Positions 15,290-23,437 of a stretch of DNA of 64,000 nucleotides are shown piece after piece; positions within the stretch are counted from its first letter, which is position 1; each line of letters opens with the position of its first letter. The notes below the pieces were generated by a model, which saw nothing but the letters and a program-made list of their open reading frames with translations, was not told the origin of the DNA and did not search any database. The stretch is from JAVJUV01 sp047314965 (GTDB lineage: Bacteria; Pseudomonadota; Alphaproteobacteria; Rhodobacterales; Rhodobacteraceae), in the NCBI RefSeq assembly GCF_047314965.1, contig NZ_JBLBVK010000057.1, positions 1-64,000 of the forward strand, in the 5' to 3' direction. The position numbers and the translations under genes were made by a program.

Positions 15290-16651
15290 ATGGCATCTGC
15301 AGCAGAGCAAATGGCAGCGAACGTCAGCTGGGGTATGCTGGGCAAAGCAACCGAGCTGCGTCAGCGCCTTCTCTTCACCATCGGACTTCTGATTGTCTAC
15401 CGCGTCGGGACTTATATCCCGGTGCCGGGTATCGATGGCGAAGCGCTGCGTGAGTTCATGGATCAGGCGGCTGGCGGGATCGCCGGCGTTCTGGGCATGT
15501 TCACGGGCGGCGCGCTGAGCAGGATGGGAATCTTCGCTCTGGGCATCATGCCGTATATCTCGGCCTCGATCATCATTCAGCTTCTTGCCTCGATGTGGGA
15601 GCCGCTGAAGAACCTCAAGAAAGAGGGCGAGGCGGGCCGCCGCAAGATCACCCAATACACACGCTACGGCACGGTGTTCCTGGCGACATTCCAGGCTTAT
15701 GGCCTTGCCGTTTCGATGGAAGCTGGCGACCTCGTCACCGATCCGGGCTGGTTCTTCCGCATTTCTACCGTCATCACTCTTGTCGGCGGCACGATGTTCC
15801 TGATGTGGCTGGGCGAGCAGATCACCGCCCGCGGCGTTGGGAACGGTATCTCGCTGATCATCTACGTCGGTATCGTGGCCGAACTTCCGGGCGCGCTGGC
15901 GCAGTTCTTTGCGCAGGGCCGTAGTGGCGCTTTGTCGACTGCCGTGATCCTTGGTATCGTCCTGATGCTGATCGCGACGCTGATCTTCGTCGTGTTCATG
16001 GAGCGAAGCCTGCGCAAGGTTCATATCCAGTATCCGCGTAGGCAAGTTGGTATGAAGGTCTATGACGGCGGCTCGTCGCATCTGCCGATCAAGGTAAACC
16101 CTGCGGGCGTGATCCCGGCGATCTTCGCTTCGTCGCTTCTGCTGCTGCCGACGACGCTCTCGACCTTCTCGGGGCAGAATGCCGGGCCGATCATGTCCTG
16201 GGTTCTGGCCTATTTCGGCCCCGGACAGCCGCTGTACCTTTTGTTCTTCGCGGGCATGATCATCTTCTTCACGTATTTCTATACGCTGAACGTGGCGTTC
16301 AAGCCGGATGACGTGGCCGAGAACCTGAAGAACCAGAACGGCTTCATTCCGGGCATCCGCCCGGGCAAGAAGACCGAGGAATACCTGGAGTACGTGGTCA
16401 ACCGGTTGCTGGTTCTGGGCGGCGCATACCTGGCGCTGGTCTGCTTGATCCCCGAGGTCGTCCGCGGCAATTTGGCCATCACTGCCTACTTTGGCGGCAC
16501 GTCGATTCTGATTATTGTGTCGGTCGGAATGGACTTCGTTCAGCAGGTCCAATCCCATCTCCTTGCGCATCAGTACGAGGGGTTGATCGAGAAATCCCAG
16601 TTGCGCGGGAAGAAGCGCGGCGGGAAGACCAGAGGGACGGCTAGACGATGA
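15290..16651 (+). CDS. secY: Protein translocase subunit SecY
   Basis: The 453-residue product has ten predicted membrane helices and canonical SecY stretches (GIFALGIMPYISASIIIQLL, GNGISLIIYVGI, the cytosolic RRQVGMKVYDGGSSHLPIKVNPAGVIPAIFA region, and FYTLNVAFKPDDVAENLKNQNGFIPGIRPG). It forms the Sec protein-conducting channel in the inner membrane. It overlaps adk by 4 bp (ATGA). The C-terminus is basic (RGKKRGGKTRGTARR). Confidence 0.98.
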   Translation: MASAAEQMAANVSWGMLGKATELRQRLLFTIGLLIVYRVGTYIPVPGIDGEALREFMDQAAGGIAGVLGMFTGGALSRMGIFALGIMPYISASIIIQLLASMWEPLKNLKKEGEAGRRKITQYTRYGTVFLATFQAYGLAVSMEAGDLVTDPGWFFRISTVITLVGGTMFLMWLGEQITARGVGNGISLIIYVGIVAELPGALAQFFAQGRSGALSTAVILGIVLMLIATLIFVVFMERSLRKVHIQYPRRQVGMKVYDGGSSHLPIKVNPAGVIPAIFASSLLLLPTTLSTFSGQNAGPIMSWVLAYFGPGQPLYLLFFAGMIIFFTYFYTLNVAFKPDDVAENLKNQNGFIPGIRPGKKTEEYLEYVVNRLLVLGGAYLALVCLIPEVVRGNLAITAYFGGTSILIIVSVGMDFVQQVQSHLLAHQYEGLIEKSQLRGKKRGGKTRGTARR

Positions 16652-17292
16652 ACATCATTCTGCTCGGACCGCCGGGCGCCGGGAAGGGTACCCAAGCGCG
16701 TATCCTTGTCGAAGGCCGCGGCATGATCCAGCTTTCGACCGGTGACATGTTGCGCGAAGCCCGTACTTCGGGCACCGAGATGGGCAACAAGGTTGCGGCC
16801 ATCATGGACGCGGGTGAGTTGGTGACGGACGAGATCGTGATCGGGCTGATCGAAGAGAAGCTCGAGGGCGATCACGGCGGCGGGTTCATCTTCGATGGCT
16901 TCCCACGCACTCTGGCCCAGGCGGATGCGCTTGGCGCGCTTCTGAAGAAGCATGACGCCAAGCTGGATGCTGTCGTCGAGATGCGCGTCGATGACAACGC
17001 GCTGGTTCAGCGGATCACGGCACGTTCGACCTGCGGCAACTGCGGCGAGGTTTACAACGACATCACCAAGCCGATCCCCGCTGACGGCAAGTGCGAGAGC
17101 TGTGGCGGAAACGAGTTCAAACGCCGCGCCGACGATAACGAGGAAAGTCTCAAGACCCGGCTGATGGAGTACTACAAGAAAACCTCTCCGCTGATCGGGT
17201 ACTATTATCATGCGGGCGCCCTGAAGCCGGTCAACGGACTGGGCGAGATCGAAGAGGTCGCCGCAGAGATTTCCGAGGCTCTGGGCGGCTAG
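16648..17292 (+). CDS. adk: Adenylate kinase (zinc-type lid)
   Basis: The 214-residue product begins with the P-loop GPPGAGKGTQA (residues 7-17), has the AMP-binding DGFPRTLAQADAL and a LID domain with CGNCGEVYN...CESCGG, i.e. two CXXC pairs that would bind structural zinc. It converts AMP + ATP to 2 ADP. It overlaps secY by 4 bp. map, infA and rpmJ, which follow in many bacteria, are absent. Confidence 0.97.
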   Translation: MNIILLGPPGAGKGTQARILVEGRGMIQLSTGDMLREARTSGTEMGNKVAAIMDAGELVTDEIVIGLIEEKLEGDHGGGFIFDGFPRTLAQADALGALLKKHDAKLDAVVEMRVDDNALVQRITARSTCGNCGEVYNDITKPIPADGKCESCGGNEFKRRADDNEESLKTRLMEYYKKTSPLIGYYYHAGALKPVNGLGEIEEVAAEISEALGG

Positions 17293-17357
17293 TTCGCCCC
17301 CAGCCGACAGGGTCGGGCCGGTTTTGAAAAAATGCTTGACATGTCCGGCCAAACCTC

Positions 17358-17386
17358 TTGACCCCTCGGTCTTTAGGTCATAGTTA
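17358..17386 (+). promoter_or_regulatory. Predicted promoter of the rpsM-rpsK-rpoA-rplQ unit
   Basis: TTGACC (17358-17363), exact 17-bp spacer, TAGTTA (17381-17386). It lies in the 204-bp gap between adk and rpsM, about 110 bp before the rpsM start, leaving a structured leader. An upstream TTGACA at 17336 has no good -10 partner. Confidence 0.55.
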
Positions 17387-17413
17387 CCGCCATCTCGGAT
17401 GAGAATCATAGTT

Positions 17414-17476
17414 AAGCCCGGTGGCCGCAACGCTCCGGGCTTACGTTGTGAAAAAAGGTTCCGGAACTACGGAACC
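17414..17476 (+). promoter_or_regulatory. Structured leader of the alpha operon: two perfect hairpins
   Basis: Hairpin 1 pairs AAGCCCGG (17414-17421) with CCGGGCTT (17435-17442). Hairpin 2 pairs GGTTCCG (17457-17463) with CGGAACC (17470-17476). An A-rich linker separates them, and hairpin 2 ends 20 bases before the rpsM GTG start, close enough to affect initiation. Candidate r-protein feedback leader; E. coli uses S4 here, but rpsD is not in this operon. Confidence 0.5.
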
Positions 17477-17496
17477 GCAACGAAAGGACAAATAAC

Positions 17497-17865
17497 GTGG
17501 CACGTATCGCCGGCGTGAACATCCCGACTGCAAAGCGGGTTCCGATCGCCCTCACCTACATCACCGGTATCGGCCCTACTTCGGCCAAAGCCATCTGCGA
17601 AGCCGTCAACATCGAGGAAAGCCGCCGGGTCAATGAACTCAGCGACGCCGAGGTTCTGGCAATCCGCGAACACATCGATGCGAACTACACTGTCGAAGGC
17701 GACCTGCGCCGCGAAGTGCAGATGAACATCAAGCGCCTGATGGACCTTGGCTGCTACCGCGGTCTGCGTCATCGTCGCAACCTTCCCGTGCGCGGTCAGC
17801 GCACCCACACCAATGCGCGCACGCGCAAAGGTCCGGCGAAACCGATCGCCGGCAAGAAGAAATAA
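17497..17865 (+). CDS. rpsM: 30S ribosomal protein S13
   Basis: The 122-residue product is S13 (ARIAGVNIPTAKRVPIALTYITGIGPTSAKAI, then LMDLGCYRGLRHRRNLPVRGQRTHTNARTRKG). The start is GTG with an AAAGGAC site upstream. S13 forms 30S-50S bridges from the head. It opens the alpha operon. Confidence 0.98.
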   Translation: MARIAGVNIPTAKRVPIALTYITGIGPTSAKAICEAVNIEESRRVNELSDAEVLAIREHIDANYTVEGDLRREVQMNIKRLMDLGCYRGLRHRRNLPVRGQRTHTNARTRKGPAKPIAGKKK

Positions 17866-17880
17866 GGGAGGGTCTGACCA

Positions 17881-18267
17881 ATGGCACGTGATCGTCGCGT
17901 CAAGAAGAAGGTCTCCAAGAACATCGCCGCCGGCGTTGCTCATGTGAACTCTTCGTTCAACAACACAAAGATCCTGATCTCGGACGTGCAGGGCAACGCG
18001 ATTGCCTGGTCGTCGGCAGGGACCATGGGCTTCAAGGGTTCGCGCAAGTCGACCCCTTACGCAGCTCAGATGGCAGCCGAGGACGCCGGCCGCAAGGCTC
18101 AGGAACACGGCGTGCGCACGCTGGAAGTCGAAGTTCAGGGTCCGGGTTCGGGCCGTGAATCGGCTCTGCGCGCTCTGGCTGCCGTGGGCTTCAACATCAC
18201 GTCGATCCGTGACGTGACCCCGATCGCCCACAACGGCTGCCGCCCGCCGAAGCGCCGCCGCGTCTGA
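17881..18267 (+). CDS. rpsK: 30S ribosomal protein S11
   Basis: The 128-residue product is S11 (GVAHVNSSFNNTKILISDVQGNAIAWSSAGTMGFKGSRKSTPYAAQMAAEDA, then GPGSGRESALRAL and PIAHNGCRPPKRRRV). S11 sits on the 30S platform near the E site. GGGAGGG precedes the start. Confidence 0.98.
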   Translation: MARDRRVKKKVSKNIAAGVAHVNSSFNNTKILISDVQGNAIAWSSAGTMGFKGSRKSTPYAAQMAAEDAGRKAQEHGVRTLEVEVQGPGSGRESALRALAAVGFNITSIRDVTPIAHNGCRPPKRRRV

Positions 18268-18284
18268 GCGATACCGATTCTAGG

Positions 18285-18309
18285 CGGGCCATGCTTTGCG
18301 CTTGGCCCG
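18285..18309 (+). promoter_or_regulatory. Hairpin between rpsK and rpoA
   Basis: CGGGCCA (18285-18291) pairs perfectly with TGGCCCG (18303-18309) over an 11-nt loop. No T-run follows. It may modulate the ratio of r-protein to rpoA message by RNA processing (inference). Confidence 0.4.
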
Positions 18310-18381
18310 TTGATGCCGTTTTGAACCTCGGGAGCGTCCGGTCAAGGACATGGGCCGAACGCAGGAATTGAGGAGACCAAC

Positions 18382-19398
18382 ATGATCCACAAGAACTGGC
18401 AGGAACTGATCAAGCCGATGCAGCTTGAAGTGAAGCCTGGCAATGATCCCGCACGTCAGGCCACCGTTGTCGCAGAACCGTTGGAGCGTGGCTTCGGCTT
18501 GACGCTTGGCAACGCCCTGCGCCGCGTGCTGATGTCGTCGCTTCAGGGCGCCGCAATCACCAGCGTGCAGATCGACAACGTGCTTCACGAGTTCTCGAGC
18601 GTGGCCGGTGTTCGCGAAGACGTGACCGACATCGTTCTTAACCTCAAGGGCGTCGCGATCCGCATGGATGTCGAGGGACCGAAGCGTCTGTCGATCTCCG
18701 TGAAGGGGCCGCAGGTCGTCACTGCAGGCGACATCTCGGAGACTGCCGGGATCGAGATCCTGAACAAGGACCATGTGATCTGCCATCTTGATGAAGGTGC
18801 CGACCTGTTCATCGAGCTGACGGTCAACACCGGCAAGGGTTATGTTGCCGCTGACAAGAACCGCCCGGAAGATGCACCGATCGGGCTGATCCCGGTCGAC
18901 GCGATCTATTCGCCGGTCAAGAAAGTCAGCTATGACGTGCAGCCGACCCGTGAGGGCCAGGTTCTGGACTATGACAAGCTGACCCTGAAGCTGGAAACAG
19001 ATGGCTCGGTCACCCCGGACGACGCCGTTGCCTATGCTGCGCGGATCCTGCAGGATCAGCTGTCGATCTTTGTGAACTTCGACGAGCCGGAAGCGGCACG
19101 TGCCGATAGCGACGACGACGGTCTGGAATTCAACCCGCTGCTTCTGAAGAAGGTGGACGAACTGGAGCTTTCCGTGCGTTCGGCCAACTGCCTGAAGAAC
19201 GACAACATCGTCTACATCGGGGACCTGATCCAGAAGACCGAAGCCGAGATGCTGCGCACCCCGAACTTCGGCCGCAAGTCGCTGAACGAGATCAAGGAAG
19301 TGCTTTCCGGCATGGGTCTACACCTTGGCATGGATGTCGAGGAATGGCCGCCGGAGAACATCGAGGACTTGGCGAAGAAATTCGAAGACCAGTTCTAA
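18382..19398 (+). CDS. rpoA: RNA polymerase alpha subunit
   Basis: The 338-residue product has the N-terminal assembly domain (EPLERGFGLTLGNALRRVLMSSLQGAAITSVQIDNVLHEFSS) and a C-terminal DNA-contacting domain with SVRSANCLKNDNIVYIGDLI and GRKSLNEIKEVLSGMGLHLGM. Two alpha subunits nucleate RNA polymerase and contact UP elements and activators. Order rpsM-rpsK-rpoA-rplQ without rpsD is normal for alphaproteobacteria. Confidence 0.99.
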   Translation: MIHKNWQELIKPMQLEVKPGNDPARQATVVAEPLERGFGLTLGNALRRVLMSSLQGAAITSVQIDNVLHEFSSVAGVREDVTDIVLNLKGVAIRMDVEGPKRLSISVKGPQVVTAGDISETAGIEILNKDHVICHLDEGADLFIELTVNTGKGYVAADKNRPEDAPIGLIPVDAIYSPVKKVSYDVQPTREGQVLDYDKLTLKLETDGSVTPDDAVAYAARILQDQLSIFVNFDEPEAARADSDDDGLEFNPLLLKKVDELELSVRSANCLKNDNIVYIGDLIQKTEAEMLRTPNFGRKSLNEIKEVLSGMGLHLGMDVEEWPPENIEDLAKKFEDQF

Positions 19399-19519
19399 AA
19401 GACTCAATGCCCGGCTGGTCCGGGGAAATGATGGGCAATCGCCCCAAGGAGAGCGGGGGGCACGCATCCCCCGCCTGACAAAGCAAAACCGCCCGTAGAG
19501 GGCAAATGGAGTTAGAGAT

Positions 19520-19939
19520 ATGCGTCACGCACGAGGCTATCGCCGCCTTAACCGTACCCATGAGCACCGCAAGGCGCTCTTTGCAAACATGGCTGGTTCG
19601 CTCATCGAACATGAGCAGATCAAGACCACCCTTCCCAAGGCCAAGGAACTGAAGCGCATCGCCGACAAGCTTATTACGCTTGGCAAACGCGGTGATCTGC
19701 ATGCGCGCCGCCAGGCAGCCGCGCAGTTGAAGCAGGATGCACTCGTCGCGAAACTTTTCGATGTTCTGGGCCCGCGCTACAAGGACCGCGCCGGTGGATA
19801 CACCCGCGTTCTGAAGGCTGGCTTCCGTTATGGAGACATGGCGCCTATGGCCATCATCGAGTTCGTGGACCGCGATGTTGATGCCAAGGGCGCCGCTGAC
19901 CGTGCTCGCCTTGAAGCAGAGGAAGCCGCTGAGGATTGA
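19520..19939 (+). CDS. rplQ: 50S ribosomal protein L17
   Basis: The 139-residue product is L17 (MRHARGYRRLNRTHEHRKALFANMAGSLIEHEQIKTTLPKAKELKRIADKLITLGK), with an acidic end (EAEEAAED). It follows rpoA after 121 bp and is terminated by an intrinsic terminator, closing the translation supercluster. Confidence 0.98.
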   Translation: MRHARGYRRLNRTHEHRKALFANMAGSLIEHEQIKTTLPKAKELKRIADKLITLGKRGDLHARRQAAAQLKQDALVAKLFDVLGPRYKDRAGGYTRVLKAGFRYGDMAPMAIIEFVDRDVDAKGAADRARLEAEEAAED

Positions 19940-19973
19940 TTCTCCGGCTTCATCTACTGATGAGTTTCGTTAA

Positions 19974-19996
19974 GGCCGCCCGTTAGGGCGGCTTTT
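19974..19996 (+). terminator. Intrinsic terminator after rplQ
   Basis: GCCGCCC (19974-19980), GTTA loop, GGGCGGC (19985-19991), then TTTTT. It terminates the alpha operon, 35 bp after the rplQ stop codon. Confidence 0.88.
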
Positions 19997-20275
19997 TCAT
20001 GCCTGTCGTCGAATCTTCCTAAGAGCCATAGCCATCGAAAGTTCAAGTTCGCGCATGGCTTCGCGAGGAGATTCGACCTTTTTCGTGCTAAAAGACAAAA
20101 AATCCTCGAGCACCTTGTCATCAGGTACGGACATGGCATCGGTGAGGTTTTTCAGAGTCTGAGCCAATTTTAGACTTCTCGAATATAAAGAACTTAAATC
20201 ATTCTCACACTTTAAAGTTGACCAGCCATTAAACAACCTGTCTAAATGGACAGGTGAATTGATAACGGAACACAT
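19997..20275 (-). CDS. Possible small protein divergent from luxR (uncertain)
   Basis: An open frame of 92 codons from the ATG at 20275 ends just past the rplQ terminator; an in-frame TTG at 20335 would add 20 residues. The product is mixed polar, with Lys/Ser/Asp-rich helices and the end LRKIRRQA, and matches nothing I recognise. Base composition here is AT-richer than the surroundings, and no good ribosome-binding site is seen. With the ATG start, the 24-bp dyad lies between this gene and luxR, which would fit a divergently controlled gene; it could equally be non-coding. Confidence 0.35.
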   Translation of the reverse strand: MCSVINSPVHLDRLFNGWSTLKCENDLSSLYSRSLKLAQTLKNLTDAMSVPDDKVLEDFLSFSTKKVESPREAMRELELSMAMALRKIRRQA

Positions 20276-20293
20276 TGCAAAGCTGATTAGGCC

Positions 20294-20317
20294 GGTCCTT
20301 CCGGTAACGGAAAGACC
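20294..20317. promoter_or_regulatory. 24-bp dyad upstream of luxR (candidate lux-type operator)
   Basis: GGTCCTTCCG (20294-20303) and CGGAAAGACC (20308-20317) are inverted repeats matching at 9 of 10 positions around GTAA. The element ends 21 bp before the luxR ATG. Dimeric LuxR regulators bind dyads of similar size, so it is a candidate autoregulatory site; it does not closely match the classical lux box. Confidence 0.5.
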
Positions 20318-20338
20318 AGTTATTGGGGTTGCCAATCC

Positions 20339-21013
20339 ATGTGGCGAGACAACGAAACCTTAGAACTTATTGGGAAATCTGAAGCTGCGAGCTTTTCAGG
20401 GCAAGGAGGCATTTCCTCTCTCGCCAAGGAGTTCGAGGCCCTTGGATCACTTGCTCCTGCCGGCTACTCCGCCGGTCTTCACATCCGCTTTGCATCTCCA
20501 TTGATTTACGTTCGGACATATAACGAAGCCTGGACGAAAATTTATGACGATAATGCCTTTGCTTTGAGGGATCCCCTGGTTTTTTGGGGTTTGGGTGTCA
20601 AAGGCCATACGCGTTGGAGTGCAATAAAGCTTCCGGATCCGTTCAACATACTCGGGCAGGCCCGTAGCCATGGGCTTGTTTATGGGGCGGTGATTTCCTG
20701 CGGGCCAATTACATCACGGACAATCGTGGGTGTTGCGCATAGTGAGCGTGAGTTTACTGATGAGGAAATTCAACGCGCCGTGAAGATCGTGCACAGTCTT
20801 CACGCCGCGGCGGAGCCTCCCACCGAGTTGACGCCCGCACAGATCGAGGCGTTGCGTCTGCTGGCTGATGGGGACCGGCACGCTGCCGCGGCTGCAAAAC
20901 TCGGCATATCGGAAAGCGCTTTCAAGGCTCGACTGCAATCAGCCCGTGTTCGGCTTGGTGCACGTACGACAGCTCAGGCGCTGAAGAGAGCACGGGAGTA
21001 TCAGCTACTGTAG
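20339..21013 (+). CDS. LuxR-family quorum-sensing regulator
   Basis: The 224-residue product has an N-terminal autoinducer-binding domain with conserved features (AWTKIYDD, RDPLVFW with the invariant Asp-Pro, TRWSAI, HGLVYG). The C-terminal LuxR helix-turn-helix runs from about 160 to 224 (LTPAQIEALRLLADG...LGISESAFKARLQSARVRLGA). It is a cytoplasmic transcription factor responsive to acyl-homoserine lactone, paired with the synthase gene 52 bp downstream. A GGGG tract precedes the ATG. Confidence 0.9.
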   Translation: MWRDNETLELIGKSEAASFSGQGGISSLAKEFEALGSLAPAGYSAGLHIRFASPLIYVRTYNEAWTKIYDDNAFALRDPLVFWGLGVKGHTRWSAIKLPDPFNILGQARSHGLVYGAVISCGPITSRTIVGVAHSEREFTDEEIQRAVKIVHSLHAAAEPPTELTPAQIEALRLLADGDRHAAAAAKLGISESAFKARLQSARVRLGARTTAQALKRAREYQLL

Positions 21014-21065
21014 GCGATGCGGCCTCCCCAGGAACGGTTTTTCAACCCAGACTGGAGGCTGTAAA

Positions 21066-21656
21066 ATGCAAGTCACAACACTTTCTTTTGAAAATATGCA
21101 CAACTATGGTGAGCTGTTTGCCAATATGCTGCGTGCGCGGCACAGAACGTTTATCGTCAAAAATAATTGGGAATTGCCGGAAGCCAACGGCATGGAATTC
21201 GATCAGTATGACACGCCGGCCAGCCGGTGGGTCGCCGTGCACGAATTCGGGCAGGTGCTTGCCGGGGTCCGTCTGACGCCGACGACTGCCCGCTGCGGCA
21301 TCTATTCCTACATGATCCGTGACGCCCAGCTTGGACTGCTTGAAAGCATTCCCAGCGATCTTCTCTTCGAAGAGGCTCCGGTGGCGCCCCATATCTGGGA
21401 ATCAAGCCGGGTTTTCGTTGCTGACACTGTCCCGGCGAAGTTAAGGCTTCGTGTCCAGTGTTCCCTGATCGACGAAATGGTCCGCTCCGCCCGGGAACTC
21501 GGTGCGACATCCCTGATCGGCATCGTTCCCGAACATTCGCCGCGGCTTGCCAGGCGGACCGGGATTGACTGTGTGCCTGCCGGGCCGGTGATCGAAACCG
21601 ACGACGGGGATCGCAGCGTCTGCATCAACATCGCGCTGGCCAGCAAGCTGCACTAG
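21066..21656 (+). CDS. Acyl-homoserine-lactone synthase, LuxI family
   Basis: The 196-residue product holds the invariant LuxI residues: Arg25, Phe29 and Trp35 (ARHRTFIVKNNW), Glu44/Asp46/Asp49 (EFDQYD), Arg69 (GVRLTP) and the WESSR motif at 111-115. It makes an N-acyl-homoserine lactone from SAM and acyl-ACP. GGAGG lies 7 bp before the ATG. The tight luxR-luxI order indicates a self-contained quorum-sensing unit. Acyl-chain length cannot be read from the sequence. Confidence 0.92.
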   Translation: MQVTTLSFENMHNYGELFANMLRARHRTFIVKNNWELPEANGMEFDQYDTPASRWVAVHEFGQVLAGVRLTPTTARCGIYSYMIRDAQLGLLESIPSDLLFEEAPVAPHIWESSRVFVADTVPAKLRLRVQCSLIDEMVRSARELGATSLIGIVPEHSPRLARRTGIDCVPAGPVIETDDGDRSVCINIALASKLH

Positions 21657-21708
21657 AAACACCAGACCTTTCCGTCATCGCGGCAGAGGCGTATAGCCTT
21701 TGCCGCGT

Positions 21709-23025
21709 ATGGCGGATCTTTTTGACAACCAGCCGGGCGTGCTCCCGGAGACAGGCAGTGCCCCAAGGCCACTGGCAGACCGGTTGCGGCCCAAGACATT
21801 GGATGAGGTGATCGGGCAGGACCATATTCTGGGTCCCGAGGCCCCCCTTGGTTCGATGCTGGCGTCCGGCAACCTGTCGTCGCTTGTGCTTTGGGGACCG
21901 CCCGGCGTGGGCAAGACAACGATTGCCCGATTGCTTGCCGATGCCACCGATCTCAGCTTCGTGCAGATCAGCGCGATATTCACCGGTGTGGCGGATCTGA
22001 AGAAGGTCTTCGAAGCGGCCCGGATGCGGCGGCAGGGCGGCAAGGGCACGTTGCTGTTCGTCGATGAGATCCATCGCTTCAACAAAGCCCAGCAAGATGG
22101 CTTTCTGCCTCACATGGAAGATGGAACCATCTTGCTGGTGGGGGCGACAACCGAGAATCCGTCGTTCGAGTTGAATGCGGCTCTTCTCAGCCGGGCGCAG
22201 GTTCTGGTGCTCGAGCGACTGTCGCTTGCGGACCTGGAGCGTCTGGCACAACGCGCCGAACACGAGCTTGGCAGGGCGATGCCGCTTGATGGTCCGGCGC
22301 GCGAGGCTCTGCTGGAGATGGCCGACGGCGACGGCCGGGCGCTTCTGAACCTCGTTGAGCAGGTTTCGGGCTGGAAGGTCGACGGCAAACTCGACGTCGA
22401 GGCTTTGACCAAGAGACTGACGCGCCGCGCCGCGAAATACGACAAGTCCGGAGACGAGCACTACAACCTGATCTCCGCGTTGCACAAATCCGTCCGTGGT
22501 TCCGATCCCGACGCGGCGCTCTACTGGTTCGCGAGGATGCTGGCTGGCGGTGAGGATCCGCGTTACCTCGCGCGGCGCATCACGCGGATGGCGGTCGAGG
22601 ATATCGGGCTGGCCGATCCGCAGGCAAACGCGGTCTGCCTGGATGCCTGGAACACCTATGAGCGCCTTGGGTCGCCCGAGGGCGAGCTGGCGTTGGCGCA
22701 GGCCGTCACCTATCTCGCGCTCGCCCCCAAGTCGAATGCCGCCTATACGGCGTATAAGGCTGCGATGAAGGCCGCACGCGAGACCGGCTCGGAGCCGCCG
22801 CCGAAGCATATCCTGAATGCGCCGACGAAGATGATGAAAGAGCAGGGCTATGGGGAAGGTTATGCTTACGATCACGACGCCGAAGACGGGTTTTCAGGGC
22901 AGAACTATTTCCCGGAAGGTATGAAACGAGGCATCTACTACCAGCCGGTGGAGCGCGGATTCGAGCGTGAACTGAAAAGACGGTTGGATTACTTCGTCAA
23001 GCTGCGCGGCAGGCGGCAGAGTTGA
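21709..23025 (+). CDS. rarA: Replication-associated recombination protein A (RarA/MgsA)
   Basis: The 438-residue AAA+ ATPase starts MADLFDNQPG and has RPLADRLRPKTLDEVIGQDHIL, Walker A GPPGVGKTT (about 65-73), Walker B LLFVDEIHRFNKAQQD, sensor 1 GATTENPSFE, and the C-terminal tetramer region PKSNAAYTAYKAA. It acts at stalled replication forks. The ATG at 21709 was chosen over an in-frame TTG at 21700. It is convergent with nothing and is followed by crcB after 31 bp. Confidence 0.95.
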   Translation: MADLFDNQPGVLPETGSAPRPLADRLRPKTLDEVIGQDHILGPEAPLGSMLASGNLSSLVLWGPPGVGKTTIARLLADATDLSFVQISAIFTGVADLKKVFEAARMRRQGGKGTLLFVDEIHRFNKAQQDGFLPHMEDGTILLVGATTENPSFELNAALLSRAQVLVLERLSLADLERLAQRAEHELGRAMPLDGPAREALLEMADGDGRALLNLVEQVSGWKVDGKLDVEALTKRLTRRAAKYDKSGDEHYNLISALHKSVRGSDPDAALYWFARMLAGGEDPRYLARRITRMAVEDIGLADPQANAVCLDAWNTYERLGSPEGELALAQAVTYLALAPKSNAAYTAYKAAMKAARETGSEPPPKHILNAPTKMMKEQGYGEGYAYDHDAEDGFSGQNYFPEGMKRGIYYQPVERGFERELKRRLDYFVKLRGRRQS

Positions 23026-23056
23026 CATCCTTCTCCCATCAAGACAGACCCGCGCA

Positions 23057-23437
23057 ATGCTTGGAAACCTGATCTCAGTCGCTGTAGGGGGTGCCGTCGG
23101 CGCCTCGCTCCGTTATCTGACGGGGATCGGCGTGGTTCGGCTGCTGGGTCATTCCCCCTTTCCGGTTGCGATCATCCTGGTGAACGTTCTGGGTTCTTTC
23201 CTCATGGGCGTTTTCGTGGTTGCCGCAGCGCATCGGGGGCTTACTCATCTGTCGCCACTTGTGATGACCGGTCTTCTGGGTGGCTTCACGACATTTTCGG
23301 CATTTTCACTTGAGGCTGTTACCCTCTACGAGCGCGGCGAAGTCGGGCAGGCGGTACTTTACGTCGGATTGTCCGTCGTCCTGTCGATTGGCGGGCTCAT
23401 GGCAGGGCTATGGGTGGCGAGGTCGGTTCTGGCATGA
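23057..23437 (+). CDS. crcB: Fluoride ion channel CrcB/Fluc
   Basis: The 126-residue product has four membrane helices and Fluc signatures GGAVGASLRY (residues 11-20), NVLGSFLMG and GLLGGFTTFSAFSLE. Dual-topology dimers export fluoride across the inner membrane. No fluoride riboswitch fits in the 31-bp space upstream. It overlaps rluC by 4 bp, so the two are probably translationally coupled. Confidence 0.95.
   Translation: MLGNLISVAVGGAVGASLRYLTGIGVVRLLGHSPFPVAIILVNVLGSFLMGVFVVAAAHRGLTHLSPLVMTGLLGGFTTFSAFSLEAVTLYERGEVGQAVLYVGLSVVLSIGGLMAGLWVARSVLA

Noticed and set aside
15224..16570. Reverse-strand open frame (448 codons) opposite secY
   Set aside because: Charged, repetitive composition mirrors the hydrophobic secY codons; no start context or family.
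17336..17341. TTGACA upstream of rpsM as the -35 box
   Set aside because: The sequence 17 bp downstream (TGACCC) is a poor -10; the TTGACC-N17-TAGTTA pair is better.
23026..23056. Fluoride riboswitch upstream of crcB
   Set aside because: Only 31 bp separate rarA and crcB, too short for the aptamer.
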